Of a stretch of DNA of 64,000 nucleotides, positions 22,675 through 35,500 are shown one piece after another. Origin of the DNA: Bostrychus sinensis (taxonomy: Eukaryota > Chordata > Actinopteri > Gobiiformes > Eleotridae); assembly GCA_020698575.1 (NCBI GenBank), contig CM036243.1, positions 4,041,649 to 4,105,648 of the forward strand, written 5' to 3'. Position 1 is the first letter of the stretch; each line of letters begins with the position of its first letter. The notes under the pieces are model-generated. The model searched no databases. It was not told the origin of the DNA and was given only the letters and a program-made list of their open reading frames with translations. The position numbers were made by a program, and so were the translations under genes.

Positions 22675-22969
22675 TTTGTTAGCGTCATGTTGCTAATAGC
22701 CATGTTAATTAGCCATTTTTTCATTATTAAAATGTGAAATACTAATGCAAAGATGTCCAAAACTATTTCCAAAAGCCTAGGACCTTTAAACAACTGTCAA
22801 CACTATTTCAATATGAATTTAATTTTAACGTATGTTGTTTTTGTTTTTTGTTTTTTTAATGCATCAGTCCTAGTGTTTTTCTGTAAACTTAGTCACTTTA
22901 CAATCAAGATCTGTAGTCGCAGATTGATGGAGAGGTTACTGCCATTTTGCACCTATGGTTTCTCCGACC

Positions 22970-23125
22970 ACCACCACAACACACAACACGCTTGTCATTC
23001 GCTATTGACCCCATGAGCAAATTGATAGTTACACTGACACATTCATACAGGCAAGGTGGGTGAAGTGTCTTGCCCAAGGACACAACAGCAGTATGCAATG
23101 CTACTTACTGAGCTACTGCCACAGA
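22970..23125 (-). repeat. tRNA-like short interspersed repeat, minus strand
   Basis: Contains GTGAAGTGTCTTGCCCAAGG and ends CTGAGCTACTGCCAC. Read on the minus strand this gives a tRNA-like start GTGGCAGTAGCTCAGTAAG. Fragmentary. Confidence 0.5.
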
Positions 23126-23298
23126 GGAGTTATGGGTCATCCTAGGTTTTACCCAGCTTTACCTTTTTTCTATCTGTTATTGCCATGTAGAATCCCATAA
23201 TATTAATGCATTATTGTTTGTCTTATTGTGACAGTGATGAATTTGCTCTATATTATGTTAATTATCTTTCCTTCTTTTCTTTGCAGCAGACACTTGTG

Positions 23299-26200
23299 AT
23301 GGGCACCGCTGTGGACAGTGTTGAAGTCATCATTCTGAGTGATGATGAGCCAGATGAAAAAGATGCTTCAGTTCTGTTTGTGGAGGCGGAAGACGTCAAA
23401 AAGAATGGTAACCACATAGTGACTCTGTTTAGTGGATGTTGAAGTTTGTACTTATACTTATGCATAATGTATTGATTTTAGACAGCATGTTATCTGCCAG
23501 TGCTCTGGATGAGGACCTAGTGGTGACTTTCTCTCGTCGTGCTGATCTGCTGCCTCACGCTCGCTATGACTGCACAGTTTACCCCTTCACGTACGCATCC
23601 ATATACACACATCCACGTTTATGTATTTTAGTTATGAATTTATATTATTGTGACAGCGCTTGTTTCTTTGTGGTGCTCAGGGTGACAGAATGTGAGATCA
23701 GCACTCCCGTTGACAATAACCAGCTCATTTGTGAACAGTGTTTCTGCTACATCTGCGACAAGCTGGCTTCAGAGGTATGAATAAAAACAGCTATTGTACC
23801 CAATGTCACTTAGATAAATACTGATATTATTCAACAACAATCTCACAGACAGATATAGACTGTTTGAATGCCAAAATAATTGTCTTATCCAAGCTTATAA
23901 TCAAACAGTCATCATAGGCATCTGTCAATCTCTGGAGATTATGGAGCTGTGCCCTGGTTCACTGTTAAATGAAATTTAGAGCAATGCCTGCTGTGATTGT
24001 GCAGGCCAATATGGGAGCAGCAAACTACCATAGGTTAGGCAAGCATAGGTGGTGTCCTAGGATTCAGCTGTTTGGATGTTGATTCTACGGGAGTGCTTCT
24101 CGTTTGCAGCCTGTCTCTGCTTGGCTTCAGAGTTATCAAGTCCTCGGCTCAGTTACCAAGATACCAAGTCCTCGGCTGAGCCAGCGATTCCTTTCTGCAG
24201 CAGTCTTTTTCCACTTTTCAGGGTCTATGTTAGTTACATTCAGGTCTCTGAAAGAGAGTTGTGGCCTTCCAATGTATCTGTTTCCTGAAGCTAGCTCCCC
24301 ATACAGCAGAGCATTTGGGATCCATGAGATGAACATGTCCCAGCCAGTGCTGCCTACATTGTTGAAGAAGGGTGCAAATGCTTTGGAATCTGCTTGCAGT
24401 ACATTGGTCCCATGGTCAGGCCATTTAATGCTGAGGATGTGTCTGAGGTTACGCTTGTGGAATGTGTTGAGCCTTCTTTCCTGCTTGGAGTAGGTTGTAC
24501 AGCACTCTTACTCAAACTTACTGTAAACCAGTAAAACTTCAATTCAACTTTTACAATGCCCATCCCGGTGTACCACTGGTAGTTCAGTAATGGGCGTATT
24601 AAACATCAATACTAATACCTATACTGTGATGTTATATACAGTATCAAGGTAGGGTCTTCAGTGTAATATTATATTATCATTATTTCTGTTTTAACTTCAC
24701 CAAAAAAGGTTTGTGCTGTTGATCTGTTAATAAAGATAACTCAAAAAGTAATGGTGTGATATTGATCTTCAGTAAAAGTCAGTAATGGGCCAAGGACAAA
24801 ATCTTTAGTTTTTGATGTGGATCTAGGGATTTTTAAAAGGATTTTGTATGGACATTCCAACTGCTACGGATCACTCAGCCACTAGGGGTCAGGAAAGGAA
24901 AAAAATTGTCTTATTTGGTGTGGACTGTAGTGTGAAATAGGGGCTTTGTGGCTCACTGGATAGAGCATTCACCTGTTTGGGTCCAGGCCTGGGCACTATA
25001 TTTTTATTACTGTGAGATAGGGATAGTGCCTTGGTGGTGGTCTGTGCTCTCTCAATGCTTCTAGTTTATAAAAATATTTTAATTAGGTTTTTGACCACCT
25101 TTTATCAACCTACCGAAAATTCTTCTTAATCGGGCATGCCTTTTTGTTATGTGCTACCTAATACACTATACTAAAAGTTTATTTAATATTTTAAATATTT
25201 TGAGCAGAGGTGTAAATTTTCACAACTGAATGCCCAGAAACATATGAAGCTCACACATTTTGCATAATAAAATGGTAAACAAGCCAGACAAATACTAGTC
25301 TGGTCTAAATATTTGTTCCAGTGTGCAGAGTGGTGCCGCAGCGGTGTGTGTCACTGCAACAGCCACAAGAAGAGCACCTTCTGGAACAACCTCAGGAACA
25401 GCTCCCTGCTCGGAGGACTGCAGAACTTCAACCTCACGCTGTGTGAGATAGACTCTCAACTCAGAGATGCTGGTAACTGACACTACTACTGTCTACTGCA
25501 TACTGTATTAAGAACTTATTAATATGTGTGTATTTTTCAGAAACCATGCTGCAGAACTTCAGACGAGAGCTGTCTGCAAAGTTTTCAGCCTATTTGAATG
25601 GGATGCCAGCAGAGCAATATGGCATTAAGTTACAAGGCTTGGTTCATGAGTAAGTATTAGTGACTCCTTTTAGAAATACTACACTGCACTTATTAAAACA
25701 AAAGTAGTTATATTTAGTAATTATGGGTGAACTAGTAATGGCAAAGTGAGCTATTAAAACCCCAGAGTAGCTGGGAAAGGCTCCAGCCACCCTTGACCCC
25801 TAACATGAAGAGTGGTGGTCCAGTAAGGGCATGCTCATAGTTCTCCAGCTCAGTGTCAGTGTGGATGCTTGAAGCTCTGGCCACAATGTTTCAGGTGACA
25901 GCACCTGAGCGTGAGCCCAGTGGTGAACATCAGGTGTATGGATTGCCATCAAGCAGTAGGACTCCTGTTGCTTGCTTGTGGAACTCCTGAGCCAGCAGAC
26001 AGCACAGTGTATATTGGGCTTGCTCCTATAGTCTCCTATAGCAGGGTACTGGAGAGGAGAATTTAGCATGCTCTGTGGATTTGAGAAAGGCATTTGACCG
26101 TGGCACTTGTGGCATGGAGTATGTGTGTCCAGGCCGAAGGGTCTCTGGAATCCCAAGTACAAACTGAACAAATGCAGAAGGGTCTAGGTCTGTTACCCTG

Positions 26201-29200
26201 CAATCAATCCACTATTCCCTCAGAAGGGCTTCAAGACGTGTGTAGGGAGAGTGAAGTCTGGGGCGCCTAGTGACCTGGGTCTGGATTAGTGAAATAAGAT
26301 AGAGGGAGGGTGATGATGGAGAAACTAGATTCTCCATATCTAATAATCATAAAAGGGAGCTCTGGAGAAATGAAAAAGCTTTGATAATGTGGAGATAATT
26401 GTTAGTGATAACTGTGATTTTATTGTGAAATCTCAAAATAACAATATTGTTGTAGACTTGTGATAGCAATATAAGTAGGACTTGTGGGCTAAAATAGAAT
26501 TTTGATGTTAGTGGCATTATATTGTAAAGAGACCTCCTCTCTGTGACCTCCGGCTACAGTAACACAGGCTGTCCATAAAGTCTCTTTACAAGTTAAAATA
26601 AAAGTTACAAAAGCAAATGAACAGACACATATGTGGAATTTATTACAAATGATGAGAAGGTTTTTGTCTCATTTAATCCACCTCTATATGGGCAGCATTA
26701 GTTGCACAAAGCACATCAAGACTGGTACTGGATTGCAAAAGCCAAATGATAAACCAAGACCAAAAGAGTTTGCAGTTAACACTGGAACCAATTTCTGAGG
26801 ATGAGACGTTCCTCATCCGAATGTGTTTTAGTGATGAGGCAACCTTCCATGTTTTAGGGAAACTGCAAACTCCTTTGGTCTTGGTTTATCATTTGGCTGG
26901 AGTGCAGGCTGTAAGAGTTGCACTTTGTAAGCAAAGTACAATCACAAGTTCTTGTGTAGGACTTTGTGCACAGTTGAATGTGGAGCTGTAACTGTCTGGC
27001 AGCAGTAAGTATGTGATTAAAAACTGTGATAACCACTGAGTACATAGAATAAATCTGATTAAGATATCTCATCAGTTGCCTTTGTAATATATTTTTTAAA
27101 TTGTAAAGAGATTTTATGGACCCTCTTGTACTTTTATTCCTGTTCGTGTGTAGTTACTCTCCGGTGTATGTGTGTGTGAGCTCCTTCCTGAACCTGGCAG
27201 ATAAGCAGGACAGCAAAGCGAGGGCCATCATGCAGCTGGGGGCCGCCGAGGACTTTATTCAACATTTCCCAGTGTCAAGGTACCACTCATGTAATATATC
27301 TGACAAAGCATTTTTATAGTCAAAATGATGATTCCTCTTTAACAGTGTTTTTCTGTCTTCAGTGCTTTCACATTACAGATGCCTGTATCTAATGCTGCTG
27401 TAGCCAGAACATCATTATTAAACAGGTACACGATTAACACTCCTTTAGTGGTCACTTATTGTTCTCTAATTATACTTTATTTATCATAAGCATGTTGTGT
27501 TGTGCCATCTTTCAGGGTGATATCCTCTTTGCAAAGACAAATGGTAATGGACGAGTTCACACCAGAATTCAGCCACAAACTGCAGGAGTTTTACAAGAGG
27601 TTCTCCTTCCCCATACAGCTAAAGAGCCTGAAGAATAGGTGTGTGTTAGGTGTGTGTCATGTACAGCAGAAGTATGTCAGTGCCATAACGTCTCCTCCCT
27701 CTCACCAGTCTGTGCGTGCGGCCCTGGAGCGACATCCTGCTTGTGTCCGTGTTGAAGGGGCAGAACGTGAGCGGGGTCCGCAAAGACAAAGGGAGGAAGG
27801 ATGTGCTGATAGAACAGATTTCTGTGGTGCTGCTGAGGACAGAGCGACTCCAGCACCAGCAAAGGTACACACACAGGACGCTGTGAACAGGACTGGGGCA
27901 GGCGACATGGAGAGAGCAGCAGAGTTTAGTGGTGCCTCCATGGACACGGAAGGGAAAACATCCTAGGGCAGTGATTCGCAAACTTTTCACTCCAAGTACC
28001 AGATCAGAAAATATTTGGCTTCTCAGTACTATTGAAATGGACTATAATTATACAGGGACTAATTTAGGACTAAACCAAGACTAAGCTCAGACTAATCTAG
28101 GACTAAACCATGGCTAAACGAAGGCTAATCTAGGACTAAACCAGGGCTAAACTCAGACTAATCTAGGACTAAACTGGGTCTAAATCGAGACTAAACTCAG
28201 ACTAATCTAGGACTAAACCAGGGGTAGAGAAATAAACCAGAACTAATATATAGGACTCAACTATGCCTAAACCCAGACAAAGCAGTGGTCTACACTAAGG
28301 TACCTGTGTCACAGTTTGATAACCACTGTCCTAGGCATTCTGATGTATCGTTACCAAATGTATGTATACCCTGGCCCTGCACAACAGCACAATACACAGC
28401 CAAAGTGGTGAAGACATGCTTGGCAGTGAACAGGATCACCATTTTGAAGTGGCCAAGACCAGAGTCCAGACCTGAATGATCCAGTTGTGAATTTGAGAAG
28501 TGATGTGACTTAAAACACCAAGGACCAGGAACTCAATGCAAAAAATATCCTAGTGGAACAGAATAGTTTTATTAGTGCTCCCAGATTCTAACACTTCTTG
28601 ACTGTCTGCAGGTACAGAGAGCTGTGTCGCTACCTCAGAGTGGTCCAGACAGATGATCCCAAAATGTAAGTATCTCAGATAATACTGAAGACACTGCTGT
28701 CTGTGGAGGAATCTTTCTCATGTAAAACTCTACAAGTATAAACCTGAAACCTAAACACCCAGTTCAGTTGTTTTTCTCCCTCATGTGTGTCTTGTGTGTG
28801 GGTCAGTTTCCACCAGGTGCTGGACCTCATGCCATTCTTCCTCTGCCTGGATGGAGAGCTCAGCTCCGCTCTGCAGAGTCTGCTGTCCAGTCACAGCTCC
28901 CGCCTCACGCCGCATCTTTTCCTTTTGTATTTACGCATCTTTGAAACTGCCATGGCACCCATTCAGGTCATCGGACCACACTCAGATCTCCACTTTCCCA
29001 ATGCTGTGTGGAAACCAATCAAAGGTTGCACATGTTTGTTTGTTTTTTAATGTATACGATATGTCAAAATCTCCTCTGCTTAAATAGTTTTCTGTTTGAC
29101 TGTGTAGAAGCTGTGCCCCTGAGGCGGCTGGATTTGGTTAAGTTTGCTCTTAAAGTTCAGACCTACAGTTCTGCAGTGTTCAATGATGTAAGTCTTTCCA

Positions 29201-31449
29201 CCACCTACTTTTAACCGGTACTATCCAAACCGGTTAGTGGTTATTCACAATATCAATTGTATCAGTCCCACAATATCATGGCAGTATTGTGTTGTGACAA
29301 AAGCATATCGTCCAAGCCCTAAATTCCCACCCTTCTCCAATTTTGGGCAGAACATGCAAGGACATGCTTTGGCAAGGAAATATTAGACAGAAACCTCAAA
29401 AACTTGGCTCTTGGTGGCCAGCTGTGTTGTCTTTGCCTCAGTTGATTGGGTTTAAGACACACTGGAAGAAGGAAAGGGAGAAAAGGACCAAGAAGTGTAC
29501 GATAATTAAAGGGGATATATTATTGCCAAATCGACTTTTTTTTTTTTTTTTTTTTTTTTTTAAGCGTTCTACTATGTTATAATGTCCCCTCATCAAAAAC
29601 ATACCTGGAGTTGTTTTGTTTCATTCACGCCTGCTGGAGTAATTCTTCGGTGTGGAGTTTCTGAGGCCTCAGAAAGCTCTGTTCCACAAACCTCCGCACA
29701 CCCCCGCCCACTCCAGGAAGCACTGACCAATCAACACGCTCACTACATCCAATCTGATCTTATTCATTTAGCTGTTTCCAGTGATTCCTCACAGACATTT
29801 TTCCTTTTGGAGTAAAATGTTTAAGTGTTCAAAAGAGCACAACAGAGGATATGAACTCTACTGGTCTCTTCGCCAGTTTTTTTATGACAGTTCTGTTCTT
29901 CTAGAGGTGACCGAGATTGGTTTAAAAATATGAATAAAAGCAGAATATAGCACCCTTTAAAGAAGGAATTGGGTTATTGACTGTCTAATAAAATAGTCCA
30001 AAACAAGACTATGATTAAACACAGTAATTGTGACCCCCCTCTCTTTTGTGTCAGAGTCCGTGTTGGATTGGTGTGCTCACATTGGTCAGTTCTCCTGGTG
30101 GATACTACAGTGGTCTTCCAGAGCCCAGTCCGGACTACCTCCACGTATGTCCCACTCCCTGTCTGCTCTCTCTGGCTTTCTAAGTTGAGTCTCACTGTTC
30201 TGTCCGTTTACTCTGCAGGAATCAAAGGACTTGGTGAGGTCAATACTGCTCAGCCAGAGCTCCTCCAACTTCCACATCCCTCGAAATTTTCAGGAGGTCT
30301 GTTGTGCACTGGGCATGTAATGTTCAGAGTACATGGAGATCCTAACTGTGTGTATGTTTGTGCAGGTGTACCCGGACCAGGCCCTGCTGCTCCTGCTCAC
30401 TGAGGCGTTAGCGCAGAGAATCCTCAAGGGGCCTCTGAGTCCTGTGCTCCCTGTGCTCCGATCCTTTCAGGTACTCTTGGATTTTGGAGGAGGAAAGGAG
30501 TTTGTTTTTTTTCATAGTGACTGTTAAAAGTAACATGAGTTTGACAGTCATTGTACTAGTCTGCTGTGGTGGAGAAGGCAGTATCTGACAGTTGTGCTGA
30601 TCCTTTGACTTTCAGAAGAACATGTGGGCTCTGCGGTGGCTGTGGGAGAACCTGTCCTCCACCGACCGCCTCAGCTCCTTCATCCAAGAGGTCACCCAGG
30701 AGATGGACATGACAGGTCAGATCTCCAGGGCTTTAAGTTGTGCACTGGCAAATATTTTTATACTTTATAGCTGACAATTGCTCTGTTTTTGTAATGCAGA
30801 CAGGTCACTAGGATTTCTGCAGACGGTCATGGCCTCTTCCCAACACTCAGATCAGTGAGTATTAAAACCTAAACCTGACTTCTCTGCTCCTTCCTTTTCT
30901 TGATGTAGTTTATTATACACATGCTAAGCTAGAACTGGTAAGACTTATTTGTGTCTTTTCCATGTCCTGTCCTGGTGGTGAACAGCACATATTGTAAGTT
31001 CCTGTCCTGCACCTGGTGACCTCTCATTTGCACTTGAGTTGAGAGTAAACTAATTTCGCCTCTCTTGTGTTTAAGGCAATCCAGGGCAAAAGTTGAGTCT
31101 ATACATCCCAAATGAAAGCTGACCACTGTGAGTACCACCACCCTACACAGGAGCAAGGAAGACCTAATCTATAACATTTCAGATTTGATCAAATTCTGAG
31201 CAGCAACTTGGCAGTGACAAAGTAAAGTTGGCAACCAAAACAGTGAAGGAAATACTAGCAAGCACTGAGAACTGAGACGTGCTCCATGTAACTTCGCTTG
31301 TTCCTTCACTGTTTTGGTTGCGTTTTTTTCTCTACAAAGCAGTTGTTTATCGTCATATCCCATTACTAACATTTATTTAGTGGCTTATTATTTGTTCTGC
31401 TCACAGCTGTCAGACCAGAGGCCTCCAGAGAAGACTCCTCCTGCAGTGA
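23299..31449 (+). CDS. Unnamed Cys/His-rich protein (about 620 aa, RIN13-like cysteine module), 18 coding exons
   Basis: Coding exons: 23299-23407, 23482-23590, 23681-23774, 25322-25472, 25541-25649, 27154-27279, 27363-27425, 27516-27638, 27709-27864, 28612-28665, 28807-29024, 29108-29187, 30055-30144, 30219-30296, 30366-30470, 30616-30715, 30800-30854 and 31407-31449. All phases join. The N-terminus has an acidic VIILSDDEPDE patch, like a SUMO-interacting motif. Residues 46-72 hold DEDLVVTF and PHARYDC. Residues 90-125 hold CEQCFCYICDK, then CAEWC, then CHCNSHKK ending in Trp. This spacing resembles the cysteine module of plant RPM1-interacting protein 13 (RIN13); it probably binds zinc. The rest is helical and Leu-rich with no recognised domain. 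I do not know its function or a human name. The C-terminal end is uncertain: the phase-consistent reading stops at 31449, while another frame of the last exon stays open to 31574. Confidence 0.8.
24060..24495 (-). mobile_element. Non-LTR retrotransposon C-terminal fragment, minus strand
   Basis: The minus strand gives LLYGELASGNRYIGRPQLSF, then DPEKWKKTAAERNRW. This is the standard LINE ORF2 C-terminal pattern (LYGEL..G.R..GRPQLR.KD...W...A.ER..W). It lies in the unnamed gene's intron 23774-25322. Confidence 0.75.
25780..26290 (+). mobile_element. Non-LTR retrotransposon reverse-transcriptase fragment
   Basis: Around 26080 the plus strand reads SVDLRKAFDRGTCG, matching the LINE reverse-transcriptase block VDLEKAFDRVPRG. 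The surroundings are degenerate. Confidence 0.65.
26567..27125 (+). mobile_element. Mariner-like transposon relic with internal inverted repeat
   Basis: The terminal inverted repeats are 25 bp, with 21 matches (core TCCATAAARTCTCTTTACAA), at 26567-26591 and 27101-27125. Inside, DETFLIRMCFSDEATFHV resembles the catalytic-core region of mariner transposases. A 38-bp stretch at 26740-26777 is repeated in reverse complement at 26861-26898 (37 of 38), flanking that motif. The element is far too short and broken to be active. Its right end lies 28 bases before exon 27154-27279 of the unnamed gene. Confidence 0.85.
28030..28275. repeat. Degenerate minisatellite related to 5835-7235
   Basis: Runs of AGGACTAAACCA, CAGACTAATCT and similar 11-mer variants are spread over about 240 bases of intron. 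Confidence 0.75.
29508..29958 (+). mobile_element. MITE-like repeat (family F), most complete copy
   Basis: The ends are imperfect inverted repeats, AAAGGGGATATATTATTGC against the complement of GCAGAATATAGCACCCTTT. A poly-T run sits near 29538-29562. Related copies in the window share the AACATACCTGGAGT and GCCTCAGAAAGCTC words. No target duplication was checked as certain. Confidence 0.55.
31231..31321. repeat. Perfect 21-bp hairpin in the last intron of the unnamed gene
   Basis: GCAACCAAAACAGTGAAGGA(A) at 31231-31251 is exactly reverse-complemented at 31301-31321 with a 49-base loop. It is likely the relic of a small foldback element; no mature small-RNA features were recognised. Confidence 0.7.
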
Positions 31450-31964
31450 AGAATGGGTTCCATCCTGAAGAGGCTGTACCCAGTCCTTGCCCTGCTGCTG
31501 CCACCGCCGCTGGAAATCCTTTTATTCGACACTTCATTCAGTTCTGCTTCAGCCTAGAAAGGGACAAAAGCTAATATTTTGTTGGAGAGTCTCTATGATA
31601 ATCATTTTAAGACTAACTGCATTCATCACAGTTAAAGAAGAGGAAAGCAGTCAATTTTTTTAACTGCACTTTTAATTCATTTTTTACAGGAGTGAGACTG
31701 GCTCATGTTGGCAGGTGTTACTCTTAGTTATGTAATATTAATGTTCATGAGCAGTTTGTAATGATTTGGGCTTAACCTTTTGATAAAACAGTTGAAAAGG
31801 TCTTTATTTAAAAACAGACTGAAAAACTTTTTTTTTTTCCATTTGTCGCCACTTCTCTGTGAACTCAGTGTTTGAATAGTTTCTGAAGCCCGAGAGTAGG
31901 TTTCAGGAATAGAAGCCCTTTGTCAGAATCGCTTCTTTACTTTCTACTGTCACTGTTTATAAAG

Positions 31965-31970
31965 AATAAA
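31965..31970 (+). terminator. AATAAA polyadenylation signal of the unnamed Cys-rich gene
   Basis: A canonical signal about 515 bases after the proposed stop at 31449. Confidence 0.5.
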
Positions 31971-32477
31971 ATAATGTTTCCCACTCTATAAACAAACATG
32001 TTCATGGAGCAGTTACATGCTAATGTGGGGTGACACCAAACCAGGGGCTGCACTTTGTTTGCACTGTGCCCTCTAGCATGCAGCTTGGTCAACAAGTATA
32101 GCCCCTTTTCCACCAACATTTCCAGGAACTTCTATTATAATTTTTTTTTTTTTTTTAGCAGCCAGGGTGTCTTGTTTGTATTTCCACTGCACCCCCAGTT
32201 TACTTTATGTCTCCAGGTATGATTCTTGGGTGACAAAACAGAAACAATGTCAGCCCTGCTCCTCAAAGGTTGGGTAATTTTGGTAGAAATGTGCTGAGGT
32301 TTTTTAAAATTCTGGGCAAATGAAAAAGGTTCCAGAACACAGATTTGTAAATAATAAAACAGTCGTACATATGTTTCTCTGGCCTAATTGTTCTCAGCTG
32401 CATACTACATTGACAGAGAAACATGTAAAGATTAGCAGTCAACACACTTTCAGTTCCACTTTTAATGAAGACCATAA

Positions 32478-32483
32478 TTTATT
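32478..32483 (-). terminator. AATAAA polyadenylation signal of smcr8
   Basis: TTTATT on the plus strand gives AATAAA on the minus strand, 85 bases beyond the smcr8 stop codon. This implies a short 3' UTR and a gap of about 500 bases to the convergent gene's signal. Confidence 0.55.
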
Positions 32484-32567
32484 TAAACTCACTAAAATTC
32501 TAATTATTGCACTGTTCACTGATCAGACGATATCACAGTCACTATAACATAAGACTCCACCCAGGCT

Positions 32568-35500
32568 CTAGGTGGCAGCGGTGTTTCGGTGCAGCTGCAT
32601 TGAACTGTATGTGAAAGTTAAAACTGGGGGGCCACGGCCTGCATGGTGCTGTGCCATGAGGTCGGACAGGAAGTGCAGTATTTTCAGGTCACAGTCAGAA
32701 GGGGTTGATGCAGCACAGTCCTGTCCTGTCTTTAGGGGGCGCTGTTTGAAGTGTGGAGAGAACGAGTAGAGCAGGGCCTGGTTCTGTAGAGCGGTCAGTC
32801 CACTCTCCAGATGCAGCAGGTAGGCCAGGCCTCGACTGAAGCCACACTGAGGCTCTGCCAGTCGACCAATCAGAGAGCCTGAATAGGACGGCGCCCGCAG
32901 AGTCCTCTGGTCCAAGTCCAGCACAGACAGGTACCGGCTGTAGCGGCTTAGAGAGTGGACAACACCAGCAGAGCAGCTCCAGTTGGATCTACAGCACAAA
33001 GTCATTGAGTTATTGCTGTTATAACCTACTGTACATTGTTACAACACAATTTAGAAATATGTAGGATTTTTACTTAAGACTAGTCATTTATGTAGCTAGT
33101 GTTTTAAAAAGAATATGGCTTTGCATCGTATCTGAAAGGCTTCTTTAGTTTTGACACAAAGAATCCAGATGCTATGTTCAGCTGTGTCTTAGAATACCAA
33201 TGATACGACTGCCGTGTTTTTATTCTTTTGGGATATTTAATGATAAAGCACACAGACAACAGTTCTGAAAGAGAAAAGTTCTCCACATTTTCCTCACTGC
33301 ACTGTGTCAACTTCAGTAGATTCATAAACAAATATAGTCCTTAGTGCAGGGTTATTCAATTATATTTTCCTGTGGGTGAAATTGTTGGAAGGTTATTGAC
33401 CTGTGGCCCAGACATTCCCTTGTACTACTGGCTTTAGTGCCACAGTGTGTCGCAAATTGCAGCATGTATAGTTTAGTGGCTATTAAATGATTTGATTATT
33501 TCTGGGTAGATGGGCTGAGGGACGGTCCAACTTGACTGACAGGCTGCTTCTCACCCCCCCGGCTGCCTCTTAAACAGGCCTGTCTTAGGACATTATCCTC
33601 TTAAACTGAGAGACATAGTTTTTTGGCCAAATAAATGTGTAACACCCATCTGACTGAAATATTCATATAATGTTACTTTTTTGTTGTCTATACTGTTATA
33701 ACACATATTTTGAGGCTATATCAGATCAAAATGACAGTAATGAAAAGGTTGGTCTGACTGGTTCAGTCTTGTTGGTGTTACCTGTGAATGCCGATGAGCC
33801 TCCAGGTGAGCAGGTCACTCAGCTGCAGAGCTGTGGTCAGACTGGGCATCACAACACGCCCTTCAGGACCAGGAGCAGGCAGGAACAGGCTCAGACCATC
33901 CACAGTCTTCCTCACCAAACTCTCATCTCCTCCCATTACCACTAGAGGGCGTCCAGACAGTAGACAGAATAAGGCATGGTGGGAGAAGGAGTTCTGTTTA
34001 AGAAACCTGAGAGCCCTGAGCCCGGCCTTCCTCCTCCTTCTCCTTCTCTTGATGTTGTGAGCAGGTGAGGGGGGCTCAGAGGAGCCTGTGGCACTGGTAC
34101 AGTCTGAGATCTCATCCACACTGAGCATTCGGGCCGGAGAGCTGGACTGGGACCAGCGAGTGACCGCAGACAGGGAGTTCACATGGAAGGACTGGACCAG
34201 AGACAACGGGCCTGACCAGCCAGAAGAGTCTGGGAAGTCCTCCACTGCAGGAGAGAGAGTACTGTTAATAATAGGAGGGGGGGGGGGTCTATGTAAAGAG
34301 AGGGGACAGTGGCGGTCTGAATGATGTGTGTGTAAAGGGAGGGGGCACAGAGAGCCGTGGTGTCGTAAAGGCCTATGCAAGGTTTCACGTCTAGTTGGAT
34401 TTTTATAGATCCCAAATTTTGGAGAGTGGACGCATTTTGGGTGTACGCAAGCTTTATAAATGAGGCCCTTGGACAACAGTCTACTGTGGAATGAAACTGA
34501 ACAATCTCTCTCTGCAATAGTGGTACAAACCATTATACTACATTATAATGAGGCTAGGTTTAGCATTTTCGAGCTGGTTGGTCAATCAAGTAGTCAATCA
34601 CTATCTATTCTTCCAATAAATCAGAGAATCAGTCATTGTTTTTAAAGTCTCCTCGGTCCACACTACAACAATAAAGCTAATGTTTGTTTATAAAGCCATT
34701 CATGGACACTTGTATTATTCTATTTTATTTTGAAAACATTTTACTCTTGTTTTAAACTGTTACAGTTAACTTGTTTTTAGTTGTTTCTATCCATTTTACT
34801 ATTGCACTTTGGTTCAGCTATTGCTGTTGTAAAGCAGTATACAAATAAAGTTTGACTGAGGTCTGCAGCACTGTCTCTGATATGGCCCATATAATGCGGA
34901 TGCTGTCTGTAAATAAGGTATTCAGCCTGAACTAAAAGCAAGAACAGTTTTGCAAAAACTATACAAAAAACATAACATAACCATATTGCTTTCACTTGAA
35001 AAAAAAAAAAGTTGGTCTTGTTTTTATGAGAAAGGTTAGTTGTTTTTACAAGAGGAAAAATACCTGCTTTTAAGAGTAAACTTAGTTCTGTGTTTAGAAG
35101 TAAAATAACTTCTGTTTTTAAGACAAAAATAAATCCTTCATAATGTCTAACACAAACTGAAGCTTTTAGCTTGCAAGAGAGCTGCTGTATACAGAAGCAT
35201 ACAAATGCTCAAATTATTCATCTTTTCATTTTATTTTATTTTAGGCCTGAGACATTGGAATATTCTGCAGTCGATAAATAATATTGATGGTATAATCTTT
35301 AGTTTGTCCACTTTGCCTGGACATCCCAGGTCTTTGTTCTGGGCTTTACTGCTTCTCACTGCAACCATCAGCTCGTTTGAGATGAGCTAAGCCTGCACAT
35401 GCGCTGTGCACGCATTTGTGTCCGTCTTGCTCCCAACCTTGATGTGTAATAGGAGCTTGAATCAGAAATATGTTGTGTGCTCTAGTAAAAACAGATAATT

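Noticed and set aside
32096..32335. Possible MITE starting TAGCCCCTTTTCCACC
   Set aside because: It resembles a known fish element start, but I could not find a matching opposite end, so it is not listed as a feature.
33782..34517. Minus-strand frame running upstream of smcr8 exon 5 to about 34533
   Set aside because: The part above 34244 is intron; the acceptor CTCTCCTGCAG at 34245 joins exon 4 in phase.
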